64,000 bases of DNA from Pseudoxanthomonas sp. Root65 (GTDB lineage Bacteria; Pseudomonadota; Gammaproteobacteria; Xanthomonadales; Xanthomonadaceae), in the NCBI RefSeq assembly GCF_001427635.1, contig NZ_LMHA01000003.1, positions 186,001 to 250,000 of the forward strand. The letters run 5' to 3'. Position 1 is the stretch's first letter; the number at the start of each line of letters is the position of its first letter. Position numbers and translations under genes: made by a program. This document shows, one piece after another, positions 8,808-18,517 of the stretch. The notes under the pieces are model-generated. The model worked only from the letters and a program-made list of their open reading frames with translations. It was not told the origin of the DNA and did no database searches.

Positions 8808-10016
8808 TCACGGGGCCTTCGGCGGCTCGATGCGCCAGACCTTGCCGTCGTCCTCGTCGGTCACGACGTAGACGCTGCCGTCCGCCGCCACGCGCACGTC
8901 GCGCACGCGTTCGCCGATCTCGTTGAGCAGGCGCTCCTCGCCGACGATCTTGTCGCCGTCCAGGGTGAGGCGGATCAGGTTGCGCTCCGCCAGCGCGCCC
9001 ACGAACACGCTGTCGTTCCACGGGCTGTCGGGCTTGCCGGTAAGGAAGGCCATGCCGGAGACGCCGGGCGACTTCTCCCACAGGTGGAACGGTTGCTCCA
9101 TGCCGTCCTTCGCCTTGCCTTCGGCTTCCGGAATGGGTTGGCCGGAATAGTTGATGCCGTAGGTGATGACCGGCCAGCCGTAGTTCTTGCCGGCCTCCGG
9201 CAGGTTGATCTCGTCGCCGCCGCGCGGGCCGTGCTCGTTCTGCCAGAGCTTGCCGGTGCGCGGATCGCGGGCCATGCCCTGCATGTTGCGGTGGCCGTAG
9301 CTGTAGATCTCCGGGCGTACGTCGGCGCGACCGACGAAGGGGTTGTCCTGCGGCACGCTGCCGTCCAGGTTCAGGCGCACCAGCTTGCCCTGCAGCTTGT
9401 CCAGTTCCTGCGCGGTGGGGCGGTTGTTGCGGTCGCCCTGGCTGATGAAGAGGTGGCCGGCGTCGTCGAACACGATGCGCGAGCCGAAATGGTTGGGGCC
9501 TTCCAGCTTCGGCTCCTGGCGGTAGATGACCTTGACGTCCGCCAGCGTGTCGCCGGACAGCGTCCCGTACGCGACCGCGGTACCGGCGGTGCCGTTTTCA
9601 CCCGCTTCGGCGTAACTCAGGTAGATGCGCTGGCTGCTGGCGAAGTCCGGCGCAGGCACCACGTCGAGCAGGCCGCCCTGGCCGGTGGCCCACACCTTGG
9701 GCACGCCGGCGATCGGCGCGGATACCGCACCGTCCGCACCGACGCGGCGCAGCTGGCCGCTGCGTTCGGTCACCAGCATGGCGCCATCGGGCAGGAAGGC
9801 CAGGCTCCACGGATGATCCAGTCCGCTGGCCACGCGGGTCACGCGGATCTGGCCACGTGCACTGGCCAGTGTCTGCGCGGGCTGTTCCGCCGGTGCCGCC
9901 TGGGCGGTCGCGGGCGTGGCGTCCTTGGCGGCATCGCCATTGGCGGAGGAGTTGCACGCGGCCAGCGGCAGCGCGAGGAGGAGGGCGGTGGCGAGTCGAT
10001 GAGGGGCGTTGCGCAA
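8808..10016 (-). CDS. PQQ-dependent sugar dehydrogenase-like lipoprotein (GSDH/YliI family)
   Basis: 402 residues. No ATG is available upstream of the signal peptide; the start is TTG 10016, preceded by an AGGAG site about seven bases away. The N-terminus is a lipoprotein signal with lipobox LAAC. The mature domain has the beta-propeller motifs of the soluble glucose/sorbosone dehydrogenase family (GLDHPWSLAFLPDG, YSYGHRNMQG, NEHGPRGGDEIN, GKNYGWP). Members oxidise aldoses with PQQ in the periplasm; YliI in E. coli is the close model. The natural substrate is not predictable. Confidence 0.88.
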   Translation of the reverse strand: MRNAPHRLATALLLALPLAACNSSANGDAAKDATPATAQAAPAEQPAQTLASARGQIRVTRVASGLDHPWSLAFLPDGAMLVTERSGQLRRVGADGAVSAPIAGVPKVWATGQGGLLDVVPAPDFASSQRIYLSYAEAGENGTAGTAVAYGTLSGDTLADVKVIYRQEPKLEGPNHFGSRIVFDDAGHLFISQGDRNNRPTAQELDKLQGKLVRLNLDGSVPQDNPFVGRADVRPEIYSYGHRNMQGMARDPRTGKLWQNEHGPRGGDEINLPEAGKNYGWPVITYGINYSGQPIPEAEGKAKDGMEQPFHLWEKSPGVSGMAFLTGKPDSPWNDSVFVGALAERNLIRLTLDGDKIVGEERLLNEIGERVRDVRVAADGSVYVVTDEDDGKVWRIEPPKAP

Positions 10017-10039
10017 CGTCGTGTCTCCTGTGGGGAAAG

Positions 10040-11914
10040 TCAGCGGTAACCGGCGGCCTGCAGCTCGAACAATTCGGCGTAACGGCCGCCGGCGGCCATG
10101 AGGTGTTCGTGCGTGCCGCTCGCTTCCAGGCGTCCCTGGTCGAGGACCAGGATGCGGTCGGCCATGCGGACGCTGGAGAAGCGGTGCGAGATCAGCACCG
10201 CGGTACGATTGTCCGACAATTCCTTGAAGCGTTGGAAGACTTCGAACTCCGAGCGCGCATCCAGCGCGGCAGTCGGTTCATCGAGGATCATCACCTGGGC
10301 GTCACGCATGTAGGCGCGGGCGATGGCGATCTTCTGCCATTGTCCGCCGGACAGGTCCACGCTGTTCTTGAAGCGGCGTCCCACCAGCTGGTCGTAGCCG
10401 CGCGGCAGGCCCGCGATCACCTCGTCGGCCATCGCGCGTGCGGCGGCGGCGCGGATGCGCGCCTGGTCGTCCATCGCTTCGATCCGGCCCACGCCGATGT
10501 TCTCGCCCGCGGTCAGGTGGTAGCGCACGAAGTCCTGGAAGATCACGCCGGTGTTGGCGCGCAGGTCGTCGATGTCGTACTCGCGCAGGTCGCGCCCGTC
10601 CAGCAGGATGCGGCCTTCATCCGGGTCGTACAGCCGCGCGAGCAGCTTGACCAGCGTGGTCTTGCCGGCGCCGTTCTCGCCGACCAGCGCCAGCACTTCA
10701 CCGGCCTGCAGCTCGAAATCCAGATGCCGTACCGCCCAGCGTTCGGCATCGGGATAGCGGAAGCCGACGTTCTCGAACACGAAGCCGCGGGTGATCGGAC
10801 GCGGGATCGGCACCGCGTCGGCGGGCGAGGTGATCTCCGGTTCGATCTCGAAGAACGAGAACAGGTCGTCCAGGTACAGCGCCTGGCCGGCGACCTGCGA
10901 GAAACCGATCAGCAGGCCTTCCAGCAACTGGCGCAGGCGCAGGAAGCTGCCGGCCAGAAAGGTCAGGTCGCCGATGCTGAAGTCGCCGCGCACCGTGCGC
11001 CAGGCGATGTAGCCGTAGGCGACGTAGTAGCCCAGCGTGCCCAGTGCCGCGAGCACCGTGCCCCAGACCGCGCGCCGTCGCGCCAGTGCGCGGTTGGCCA
11101 GGAAGAACTTCTCGGCCAGTCCGCGGTAGCGCTCGATCAGGAAGCGGTGGAGGTTGAAGATCTTCACCTCCTTCGCGGTTTCCACGCTGGCGCCCATCTG
11201 GCGCAGATACTCCAGCTGGCGACGCTCCGGCGTCCACTGGAAGTTGAGCGAATAGCCCAGTGCGTTGAAGTGCGCCTCGCCGACGAAGGCCGGGATCAGC
11301 GCCAGTGCCAGCAGCGCGATCAGCCATGGCGCGTACACCAGCAGGCCGGCGGCGAAGGCGACCACAGTGATCGCATCCTGCACCTGGCCGAACAGCTGGC
11401 TCATCAGGTTCATGCGGCCCATCGTCTGGCGGCGCGCACGGTCCAGCTTGTCCTGCAGGTCGGGGTCTTCGAAGTCCTCCAGGTCGAGCGTGGCGGCGTG
11501 TTCCATCAGCCGCACGCTGGTCGCATTGGTGAACAGCTCCGACAGCAGCGCGTCGGCGTAGCTGACCAGCCGGCCCAGCAGGTCGGAGCCGATGGCCAGC
11601 GCGAACTCCAGCGCCAGCAGCGAGGCCAGTGTGTCGAGCTGCCCGCTGCGCCAGGCATCGCCCAGCGAGCCGAAATCCAGGCCCAGGCCGACCAGGCGGA
11701 TCGCCTCGTCGATGATCAGCTTGGCGATGTACAGCGTGACCACCGGCATGAAGGCCCGCACCAGCCGCAGACCCAGGCTGGCCAGCGTCAGCACGCGGCT
11801 GGTCTGCCAGATCTGGCGCAGGAACGGGCCGAGATTGCGCATCGCGTCGAAGCGCTCGCGCAGGTTGGGGGTGGGGCTGCGTGCGGGCGCGCTGTGCGGG
11901 GAGGACGACGGCAT
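10040..11914 (-). CDS. ABC exporter half-transporter (fused permease and ATPase)
   Basis: 624 residues: an N-terminal six-helix ABC transmembrane domain (about residues 35-330) and a C-terminal ATPase with Walker A GENGAGKTTL, signature LSGGQWQKIAIARAY, Walker B VMILDEPTAALD and switch His in ISHR. It would act as a homodimer exporting an unknown lipid, peptide or drug. It stands alone between a sugar dehydrogenase gene and an RND adaptor gene. No peptidase C39 or other accessory domain is seen. Confidence 0.9.
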   Translation of the reverse strand: MPSSSPHSAPARSPTPNLRERFDAMRNLGPFLRQIWQTSRVLTLASLGLRLVRAFMPVVTLYIAKLIIDEAIRLVGLGLDFGSLGDAWRSGQLDTLASLLALEFALAIGSDLLGRLVSYADALLSELFTNATSVRLMEHAATLDLEDFEDPDLQDKLDRARRQTMGRMNLMSQLFGQVQDAITVVAFAAGLLVYAPWLIALLALALIPAFVGEAHFNALGYSLNFQWTPERRQLEYLRQMGASVETAKEVKIFNLHRFLIERYRGLAEKFFLANRALARRRAVWGTVLAALGTLGYYVAYGYIAWRTVRGDFSIGDLTFLAGSFLRLRQLLEGLLIGFSQVAGQALYLDDLFSFFEIEPEITSPADAVPIPRPITRGFVFENVGFRYPDAERWAVRHLDFELQAGEVLALVGENGAGKTTLVKLLARLYDPDEGRILLDGRDLREYDIDDLRANTGVIFQDFVRYHLTAGENIGVGRIEAMDDQARIRAAAARAMADEVIAGLPRGYDQLVGRRFKNSVDLSGGQWQKIAIARAYMRDAQVMILDEPTAALDARSEFEVFQRFKELSDNRTAVLISHRFSSVRMADRILVLDQGRLEASGTHEHLMAAGGRYAELFELQAAGYR

Positions 11915-11991
11915 GCCCGGATTGTGCCCGTTCGTGGCGTCGCCGTCAGTGAAGGGGCGGCGCGCGGCCCGCGGCCATCGTGGCTGTGGCG

Positions 11992-13107
11992 TCAGTGCAT
12001 CGCCACCGCCGGGCCGGACGGCCCCATCTCGAGCGGCTGGATGTCGAGTCGCTGGCCGGGCTCGACGCGTTCGCCGCCGCGGATCACCAGGCGGTCGCCG
12101 ACGCGGACGCTGCCGGTCACTTCGACCATGCCGTCCATGTCGGCGCCGGTCTTCACCGGCACGCGCTCGGCCTTGCCGGACGCATCCACGCGCACGACGA
12201 AATCGCCTTCCCGGCGCAGCATCACCGCGTCGCGCGGCACCGCCACCACCGTGCGCGTCGCGGCGCTCGGCAGGCCCACGTCCACGGCGGTGCCGACGGG
12301 AATGTCCAGGCCCTGCACCGCGATGCGCAGTTCCAGCTGCCGCGAGGTTTCGTCGCCGACCGGCACCAGGGCGCTGACCCGGTAGGTGCCTTCTTCGCCC
12401 GCGCTGCGCACGCGCACCTCGGTGCCGGCTGCCAGGTGACGGGCCAGGTCCACCGGGGCACGCACGCGCACTTCCTGCGCGCCGGTGTCCACCACCCGTG
12501 CCACCGAACCGCCGGTGACCAGGTATTCGCCGAGTTGCGTATGCCGCTCGGCGACGATGCCGTCGAACGGCGCGCGCACCACCATCTGCGTGCGCTGATG
12601 GCGCGTCTGCGCCAGTTGCGCCAGCACGCCGGCGCGCTCCTGCGCCAGCACGTCGCGGTCAGCACGCAATTGATCGTACTGCGCGCGGGCGATGTTCTGC
12701 TGCGCGGCGAGCTGCGCGTAGCGCTGCTCCTGCCGGTTGGCCAGCGCCAGTTGCGCCTGGATGCGCGCGAGGTCGGCCTGGCCTTCCTGTTCGCGCAGGC
12801 GCAGCGCGGTGTCGTCGAGTACCGCCAGTGCCTGGCCTTTACGCACGCGCTGGCCTACCTCGACCACCTCGACCACGCGCCCCTCCTGCTCGCTTGCCAC
12901 GCGGGCATCGCGGCGGCTGATGATGCTGCCCGGCGACCAGTGGCGCGGGGAGAACGGCGCGTTGATCGCGGGCGCCACACTGACGATGGCAGCGGGCGCG
13001 TCGGCGGTGTCGGCAGGTGCGCTGGCGTCGGCGTCCCGTTTCAGCAGGGGGAGGGCGAGGACGCCGGCCAGCGCGAGGGCGATCAGCAGCTTGTGCAGGG
13101 AACGCAT
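11992..13107 (-). CDS. RND efflux periplasmic adaptor (membrane fusion protein)
   Basis: 371 residues. The N-terminal signal/anchor (about residues 6-22) is followed by a lipoyl-like half (ARVASEQEGRVVEVVEVGQRVRKG is its core), a coiled-coil hairpin rich in Gln/Ala/Leu (about residues 105-165), then MVVRAPFDGIVAERH, the second lipoyl half, and beta-barrel domains. It bridges the inner-membrane pump to an outer-membrane channel. It lies 21 bp downstream of the RND pump gene, the reverse of the common adaptor-first order. No outer-membrane channel gene is nearby. Confidence 0.9.
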   Translation of the reverse strand: MRSLHKLLIALALAGVLALPLLKRDADASAPADTADAPAAIVSVAPAINAPFSPRHWSPGSIISRRDARVASEQEGRVVEVVEVGQRVRKGQALAVLDDTALRLREQEGQADLARIQAQLALANRQEQRYAQLAAQQNIARAQYDQLRADRDVLAQERAGVLAQLAQTRHQRTQMVVRAPFDGIVAERHTQLGEYLVTGGSVARVVDTGAQEVRVRAPVDLARHLAAGTEVRVRSAGEEGTYRVSALVPVGDETSRQLELRIAVQGLDIPVGTAVDVGLPSAATRTVVAVPRDAVMLRREGDFVVRVDASGKAERVPVKTGADMDGMVEVTGSVRVGDRLVIRGGERVEPGQRLDIQPLEMGPSGPAVAMH

Positions 13108-13128
13108 GGGGATTCTCCGGAGCGGGGG

Positions 13129-16100
13129 TCAGGAAGCAGGGTGGGAAAGCGATGCGTCGAGCGCGTCGCGTGCCGGCTGCGGCGTGCGTTCGCCCGCCAG
13201 CCGCAACAGCGCGGGCACCAGCACCACGGTGAACAGCAGGCTCAGGGCGACACCGCCGACCGACACGGCGGCCAGTCCGCGGTAGATCACCGCGCCGGGG
13301 CCGGGGTTGATCGCCATCGGCAGCGCGCCGAGTACACCGGTGAGCGCGGCGATCAGGATCGGCCGCAGGCGCTGGTCCAGTGCCTGCTTCAGCGCGTCGT
13401 CCAGCGAGGCACCGGCGGCCTGCGCGTCGCGTGCCTGCGCCACCAGCAGGATGGCGTTGTTGATCACCATGCCCAGCAGCATGATGAAGCCGATCATCGA
13501 CAGCAGGTCCAGTGTCTGTCCGGCGGCGAGATCCAGCACGCGCAGTCCGGCCACGCCACCCAGCACGGCCATCGGCAGCGTCGCCATGACGAAGGCGCTG
13601 TCGCGCAGCGACTTGAACATCGCCGCCATCAGCATGAACAGCACCACCAGCGCCAGGGCGAAGTTGGCGCCCATGCTGCGCACCACTTCGCCCAGCCGGT
13701 CGGCGCTGCCGGAGATGCGGATGGCCGCGTCCGGCGGCAGGGCGGCGCGCAGCGACGGCACGATCTCGCCGTTGACGATGTCCAGCGCTTCTTCCAGCGA
13801 CATCGCCGCGGGCGGATCCACGGTCAGCGTCACCGTGCGGCGACGGTCGATCCGGCGCAGCTGGTTGGGCGCCAGCACCGTATCCACCTGCGCCAGGTCG
13901 GCCAGGCTCAGCACGCCGCCCTGCGGCGTGGCGAGCGGCGCGGCACCGAGGCGCTCGACATCGTCGTCGCGATTGCTGCGCAGGATGATCGCCAGGCGGC
14001 GGTCGCCGTCGAAGTACTCGCCCAGCCACTGGCCATCGCCCAGTGCACGCACCACCGTGCCCAGCTCCGGACGGCGCCAGCCGACTTCGGCCAGCCGGCG
14101 GTCGTCGGGGTTGATGCGCAGTTCCGGCGTGCCGGCATCCGCATTCGGCCAGGCCTGCACGTTGGCCCCGGCGAAGCGGTCCGACAGCAGCTTGCGGCCC
14201 GCTTCGGCCGCCCGCGCCAGGGCATCGCCGTCGCCATGCTGCAGATGGATGGCGATGGCGCGCGCCGAGCCGCCGAAGCTGCCGAACAGCTCGCCCTCGC
14301 TGGCGAAGGCGCGGGTGTCGGGGAAGCCGACGACGATCTCGTCGCGGACGATACGCTCCAGTTCGCCGATGTCGTCCGGATCCACCACGCGCGCACCCAG
14401 CGAGCCGCCGCCGGGCCACAGGTTGAGGTACCAGTTGCTCAGCTGCGGGCCCTTCTCGCCCTCCATGTACGGGCGCATCCGCTCAAGCACGAGGGGCGCG
14501 ATCTCGCGGTTGACGCGCTCCGGACTCATGCCCGGCGGGAAGTTGAAGAAGGCATCCACGGCCGCGCGCTTGACCGGCGGCAGGTAGTCGATCTGCGGCA
14601 TCAGCAGCGCCGCCAGCAGTGCAGGGGCGAGCACCAGCGCACCGACCCAGGTCCACTGGCGCCTGCGACCCCGGGTGACGCGCAGCGCCCAGTCGCTGAT
14701 GTGCGACCAGGCACGGTGCCGCGCGCCATCGCCCGGCCGCGTGCGCAACCAGGTGCCGGCCGCCGCGGGCAGCACGGTGACCGCCACCAGCAGCGAGATG
14801 CCCACGGCGATGGAGATGGTCAGTGCGAGGTCGGCGAACAGCTGGCCTTCCACGTCGTCCATGAAGATCACCGGCAGGAACACCGCCACCGTGGTCAGCG
14901 TGGACGCGACCAGCGCGCCGCCCACCTGGCGCGTGCCTTCCAGGGCGGCGCGGCCGGCCGGCAGGCCCTGCTCGCGCAGGCGCACGATGTTCTCGGCCAC
15001 CACGACGGCCGCATCCATCACCATGCCCACCGCGAATGCGAGGCCCGCCAGCGAGATGACGTTGAGGCTGCGGCCGGTCAGCTGCAACACGATGAAGGTC
15101 GCCAGCAGCGAAATGGGAATCGCGCAGGCGATCAGCGCGGTGGCGCGCACGTCGCGCAGGAACCACCACAGGCAGCCGATGGCCAGCAGCACGCCGGCGG
15201 TGAGGCTGCCGGACAGCAGGCCGAGCGCACGGTTGATGAAGACCGAGGCGTCGAAACTCTGCGCAATGTCCAGGCCGAGCGGCTTCAGTTCCTGTTCGCG
15301 CACGTCGGCGACGACGCGCTTCACCTCGTCCAGCGTGTCCAGTACATTGGCGCCGCTCTCGCGCAGGATGCGCAGCCCGATCGCCGGATTGCCGTTCTGG
15401 TAGGCGAAGAATCGCTGCTCGGGCCGCTTCACTTCCACCGCGGCGACATCGCGCAGCCGCACGGGCCGGCCGTCGCGCCAGGCGAGGATCAGGTCGCCCA
15501 TCGTCTCGGGCGAATAGCGGCCGGCGAAGCGCAGCACGTATTCGCGGCGACCGGCTTCGACCACGCCACCGGAGACGTCGGTCGCACGGGCGGCAACGGC
15601 GGCGACATCGGGAATCTGGATGCCGAGCGCCGCGGCGCGTTCCAGGTCGAGCGTGATGGTCAGCTCGTCCTCGGCGCCGCCATTGATCTCCACGCCCGCT
15701 ACGCCGTCCACCGACGTCAGCCGCGGCACGATGCGGTCCTCGATCATCTGCCGGTAATCGAGGATGTCGCCGCTCGTGCCCGGCAGCTTCTGCACGAAGA
15801 AATAGGTCAGCGAATTATTGGCGTTGTCGGCGCCGGCCTGCACGACCGGTGGTGTGGCATCGCGCGGCAGCGGCTGCAGGCGGTTCATCCGCGACAGCAC
15901 TTCCACCAGCATCGCATCCATGTCGCTGCCGACGGCGAAGGTCAGGTTGATGAAGCTGTTGCCGGCATTGACGTTGGAGGCAATCTCCTCCAGCCCCGGC
16001 AGGCCCTGCATCACCGCCTCGATGGGCTCGACGATCTCCGACTCCATCTCCTGCGGCGAGGCCGCGCGCCACGCGGTCTGGATCGACATCTGCGGCCGTT

Positions 16101-16221
16101 CGATGTCGGGGAACAACTGCAGCGGCAGCTTCAACAGGCTCATCAGGCCCAAGGCGCAGACCATCGCCACCACTACCGCGACGGCGGCGGGATTGCGCAG
16201 GGAAGCGTCGGTGAGTTTCAT
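13129..16221 (-). CDS. RND-family efflux pump (AcrB/HAE1-like)
   Basis: 1030 residues, the normal RND length, with an N-terminal helix, two large periplasmic loops and two six-helix bundles. The helix-4 segment reads GMVMDAAVVVAENIVR, with a single Asp where AcrB has Asp-Asp. Other RND markers are PDIERPQ near the N-terminus and GMVINNAILLV in the second bundle. It would export hydrophobic compounds using the proton gradient. It comes first in a pump-adaptor pair and is preceded by a two-component system on the same strand, which suggests control by that system. Substrates are unknown. Confidence 0.9.
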   Translation of the reverse strand: MKLTDASLRNPAAVAVVVAMVCALGLMSLLKLPLQLFPDIERPQMSIQTAWRAASPQEMESEIVEPIEAVMQGLPGLEEIASNVNAGNSFINLTFAVGSDMDAMLVEVLSRMNRLQPLPRDATPPVVQAGADNANNSLTYFFVQKLPGTSGDILDYRQMIEDRIVPRLTSVDGVAGVEINGGAEDELTITLDLERAAALGIQIPDVAAVAARATDVSGGVVEAGRREYVLRFAGRYSPETMGDLILAWRDGRPVRLRDVAAVEVKRPEQRFFAYQNGNPAIGLRILRESGANVLDTLDEVKRVVADVREQELKPLGLDIAQSFDASVFINRALGLLSGSLTAGVLLAIGCLWWFLRDVRATALIACAIPISLLATFIVLQLTGRSLNVISLAGLAFAVGMVMDAAVVVAENIVRLREQGLPAGRAALEGTRQVGGALVASTLTTVAVFLPVIFMDDVEGQLFADLALTISIAVGISLLVAVTVLPAAAGTWLRTRPGDGARHRAWSHISDWALRVTRGRRRQWTWVGALVLAPALLAALLMPQIDYLPPVKRAAVDAFFNFPPGMSPERVNREIAPLVLERMRPYMEGEKGPQLSNWYLNLWPGGGSLGARVVDPDDIGELERIVRDEIVVGFPDTRAFASEGELFGSFGGSARAIAIHLQHGDGDALARAAEAGRKLLSDRFAGANVQAWPNADAGTPELRINPDDRRLAEVGWRRPELGTVVRALGDGQWLGEYFDGDRRLAIILRSNRDDDVERLGAAPLATPQGGVLSLADLAQVDTVLAPNQLRRIDRRRTVTLTVDPPAAMSLEEALDIVNGEIVPSLRAALPPDAAIRISGSADRLGEVVRSMGANFALALVVLFMLMAAMFKSLRDSAFVMATLPMAVLGGVAGLRVLDLAAGQTLDLLSMIGFIMLLGMVINNAILLVAQARDAQAAGASLDDALKQALDQRLRPILIAALTGVLGALPMAINPGPGAVIYRGLAAVSVGGVALSLLFTVVLVPALLRLAGERTPQPARDALDASLSHPAS

Positions 16222-16383
16222 CGTGCAGGTCCGCGTGGTGGTCGGCGGAGCGCACGATGCGCGTGTCCTGCGGTGGGGTTATGGCCCGGAAGTCATGCGA
16301 TGCGCGGCGTTGCGGCGAGCGGTGGAGCGCGTGCGATGAACCGAGCGTTGGAAATCCACGTTACGCCGGCTTGGCGTAGCCGA

Positions 16384-16450
16384 TGTGGGAGCGACGTAAG
16401 TCGCGATGGCCGCATCAAGGTCCGTCATCGCGACTTACGTCGCTCCCACA
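16384..16450. repeat. REP-type hairpin with 25-bp perfect arms
   Basis: The arms are 16384-16408 and 16426-16450, a perfect inverted repeat built around GTGGGAGCGACGTAAGTCGCGA with a 17-base loop. A second copy of the same family lies at 23100-23181. It sits between the response-regulator gene and the RND pump gene, about 15 bp past the regulator stop, where it could end or attenuate transcription. Confidence 0.8.
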
Positions 16451-16465
16451 GCAAGCAGGCAACGC

Positions 16466-17302
16466 TCAGAGCAACACCGACAGCTTGTCGCGATGGCTGC
16501 GCGACAGCTTGAGTTCCTGTCCGCAATCCAGTCGCAGGAAGCTCTCGCCGTTGGTGTGGGGGCGCATTTCCACCACGCGGCGCGCATTGACGATGGTGGA
16601 ACGGTGGATGCGCGGGAAGCGCTGCGGGTCCAGCTGCTTTTCCAGGTCGCGCATGGTGGCGCGCAGGATCAGGGTGTTGCCGTTCGGGCCGTCGCCGTCG
16701 GTGTGGATGCACATGTAGTCGCCGGCCGCATCGATCCAGCGGATGCTGTGTAGGTCCACGCGCACGGTGCGGCCGCCGTCGCGCACGGCGAGCTTTTCCT
16801 CGCGGCGCAGCAGGTCCAGCGCATCCGGCTTGAGCGCATCGTCCAGGTCCAGCGGCGGACGGCCGCTGAGTTCGCCCAGCAGACCGAGCAGGTGCGCGCA
16901 ATGGCCGCTGGCCTCGCGCTGCGCGCGGGCCTGGCGCACGCGCGACAGGGCCTGCGCCAGGCGCGATTCCTCCACCGGCTTGAGCAGGTAGTCGGTGGCC
17001 GATGCCTCGAAGGCGCGGATGGCGTAGTGGTCGTAGGCGGTCACGAACACCACCAGCGGCATCTCGCTGGCGGGAATCGCACGCAGCGCCTGGAACCCAT
17101 CCATGCCCGGCATCTGCACGTCGAGGAACATCAGGTCTGGGCGATGCTCGCGCAGGCCGGCGATGGCCGACGCGCCGTCGCCGTAGTGGCCGACGATCTC
17201 CACGTCCGGGTGCGCGGCGAGACGGATCTCCAAGCCGCGGCGGGCGAGCGGTTCGTCGTCCACGATGAGCGCGCGCAGCGGGGTGGAAGCGGCGGTGTCC
17301 AT
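16466..17302 (-). CDS. LytTR-family response regulator
   Basis: 278 residues: an N-terminal receiver domain with acidic pocket VDDEP, phospho-acceptor D61 in MFLDVQMPGMDG, and TAYDHYA and LLKPVE motifs; then a Gln/Arg-rich linker; then a C-terminal LytTR DNA-binding domain (FPRIHRSTIVNARRV is its hallmark). It acts in the cytoplasm as a transcription factor. The kinase gene ends three bases upstream, so the pair is co-transcribed. The nearest likely target is the RND pump operon immediately downstream on the same strand (inference). Confidence 0.93.
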   Translation of the reverse strand: MDTAASTPLRALIVDDEPLARRGLEIRLAAHPDVEIVGHYGDGASAIAGLREHRPDLMFLDVQMPGMDGFQALRAIPASEMPLVVFVTAYDHYAIRAFEASATDYLLKPVEESRLAQALSRVRQARAQREASGHCAHLLGLLGELSGRPPLDLDDALKPDALDLLRREEKLAVRDGGRTVRVDLHSIRWIDAAGDYMCIHTDGDGPNGNTLILRATMRDLEKQLDPQRFPRIHRSTIVNARRVVEMRPHTNGESFLRLDCGQELKLSRSHRDKLSVLL

Positions 17303-17305
17303 GCC

Positions 17306-18421
17306 TCAGTCTCCGCGCGTCTGCGAGGTTTCGAAGGGCAACCGCAGCGTCACCTCGATGCCGCGCTCGCGGTTGTGCACGGCAAAGCCGCTGGCTTCGC
17401 CATACAGCACCTGCAGCCGTTCGCGCGTGTTGCGCAGGCCCACGCCCTTGCCGGGCGGCAGCTGGTCGCCTTCGAGCGCGCTGCAGCCGGGGCCGTCATC
17501 GATCACCCGCAGCACCAGCCGGTCGCCATCGCGCTCGGCCTCGATCCGCAACAGGCCGCCGGCGACCTGCTTGGCCACCGCGTACTTGATGGCGTTCTCC
17601 ACCAGCGGCTGCAGCAACAGGCTGGGCAGCAGCGCGCGCCAGCAGTCCTCGTCGATGGCGGTCTCGATGCGCAGGCGGTCGGCGAAGCGGATCTTCTCGA
17701 TGTCCAGGTACAGGGTCAGCGCGTCCAGCTCCTGCCGCAGCGTGACGCGCTGCATCGGATCGTTGTCCAGCGAGTGGCGCAGGAACGACGACAGGCTCTG
17801 CACCATGCGGTTGGCGGTGGCGTTGTCGCGGTCCAGGATCAGGGTGGAGATGGCGTTGAGCGTGTTGAACAGGAAGTGCGGGTTCAACTGGTAGCGCAGC
17901 ATCTTCAGCTGCGCCTGGTGGGCCATGCTGCGAGCGGCCAGCGTGCGCTGGGTCTGGTCCTGCAGTTGCCGGTAGTACTTCAGGCCGAGATACAGGCCCA
18001 CCCAGGCCAGCACCACGTAGATGTAGCTGAGCGAATGCGCCACGAACTCCAGCCGGTTGGCCGGGGCGCATTCTTCGCAGAACCGCAGCATCACCGCGCG
18101 ACTGGTCAGGTTCATCACGGTCGACGCCGCCAGCATCGGCAACACCATGATCGCCGTCAGCACGGGCGGCGGCAGCGACCAGCAGGCACGCAGCAGCTGG
18201 CGCAGTCCCAGGGTCGCGACGAAGCCGGTGCAGGCGGCGGTAAACGGCACGATCCAGTAGCCGGACGGCTTGCCGTAGGCGAGCGCCTGCAGCGAGCCGA
18301 GCGTGAAGTAGGCGATCCAGCCGCCCACCTGCAGCATCCAGAACGGTTGCTTGCGGGTCAGGTCGAGCGGATGCGAGGACGCGATGGCCATGAGGGAGGA
18401 AGTGGACGCAGGTGCCGCCAT
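17306..18421 (-). CDS. LytS/YehU-type sensor histidine kinase
   Basis: About 371 residues from ATG 18421; the frame is open a further 17 codons upstream and a second ATG lies at 18391, so the start is uncertain. Four predicted membrane helices (about residues 25-165) lead to a His_kinase (PF06580) domain with the phospho-acceptor motif NPHFLFNTLN, N-box LVENAIKYAV and G-box GKGVGLRNTRERL. There is no periplasmic sensor domain of size, so sensing is probably within or at the membrane. Its partner is the LytTR regulator directly downstream. Confidence 0.9.
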   Translation of the reverse strand: MAAPASTSSLMAIASSHPLDLTRKQPFWMLQVGGWIAYFTLGSLQALAYGKPSGYWIVPFTAACTGFVATLGLRQLLRACWSLPPPVLTAIMVLPMLAASTVMNLTSRAVMLRFCEECAPANRLEFVAHSLSYIYVVLAWVGLYLGLKYYRQLQDQTQRTLAARSMAHQAQLKMLRYQLNPHFLFNTLNAISTLILDRDNATANRMVQSLSSFLRHSLDNDPMQRVTLRQELDALTLYLDIEKIRFADRLRIETAIDEDCWRALLPSLLLQPLVENAIKYAVAKQVAGGLLRIEAERDGDRLVLRVIDDGPGCSALEGDQLPPGKGVGLRNTRERLQVLYGEASGFAVHNRERGIEVTLRLPFETSQTRGD

Positions 18422-18517
18422 GCTAACGCCGTCGGTCCGCGCGGGCGGCTCGGCTCGACGGGCGGCAGGCACGCTTTGGCGCAGCCGCGGCCTGTCCGAC
18501 CGAGCAGCGCTGCCCGG

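Noticed and set aside
11980..16512. 1510-residue open frame on the plus strand
   Set aside because: It is antisense to the RND pump and adaptor genes, is full of His/Arg/Gln runs typical of high-GC shadow frames, and has no domain.
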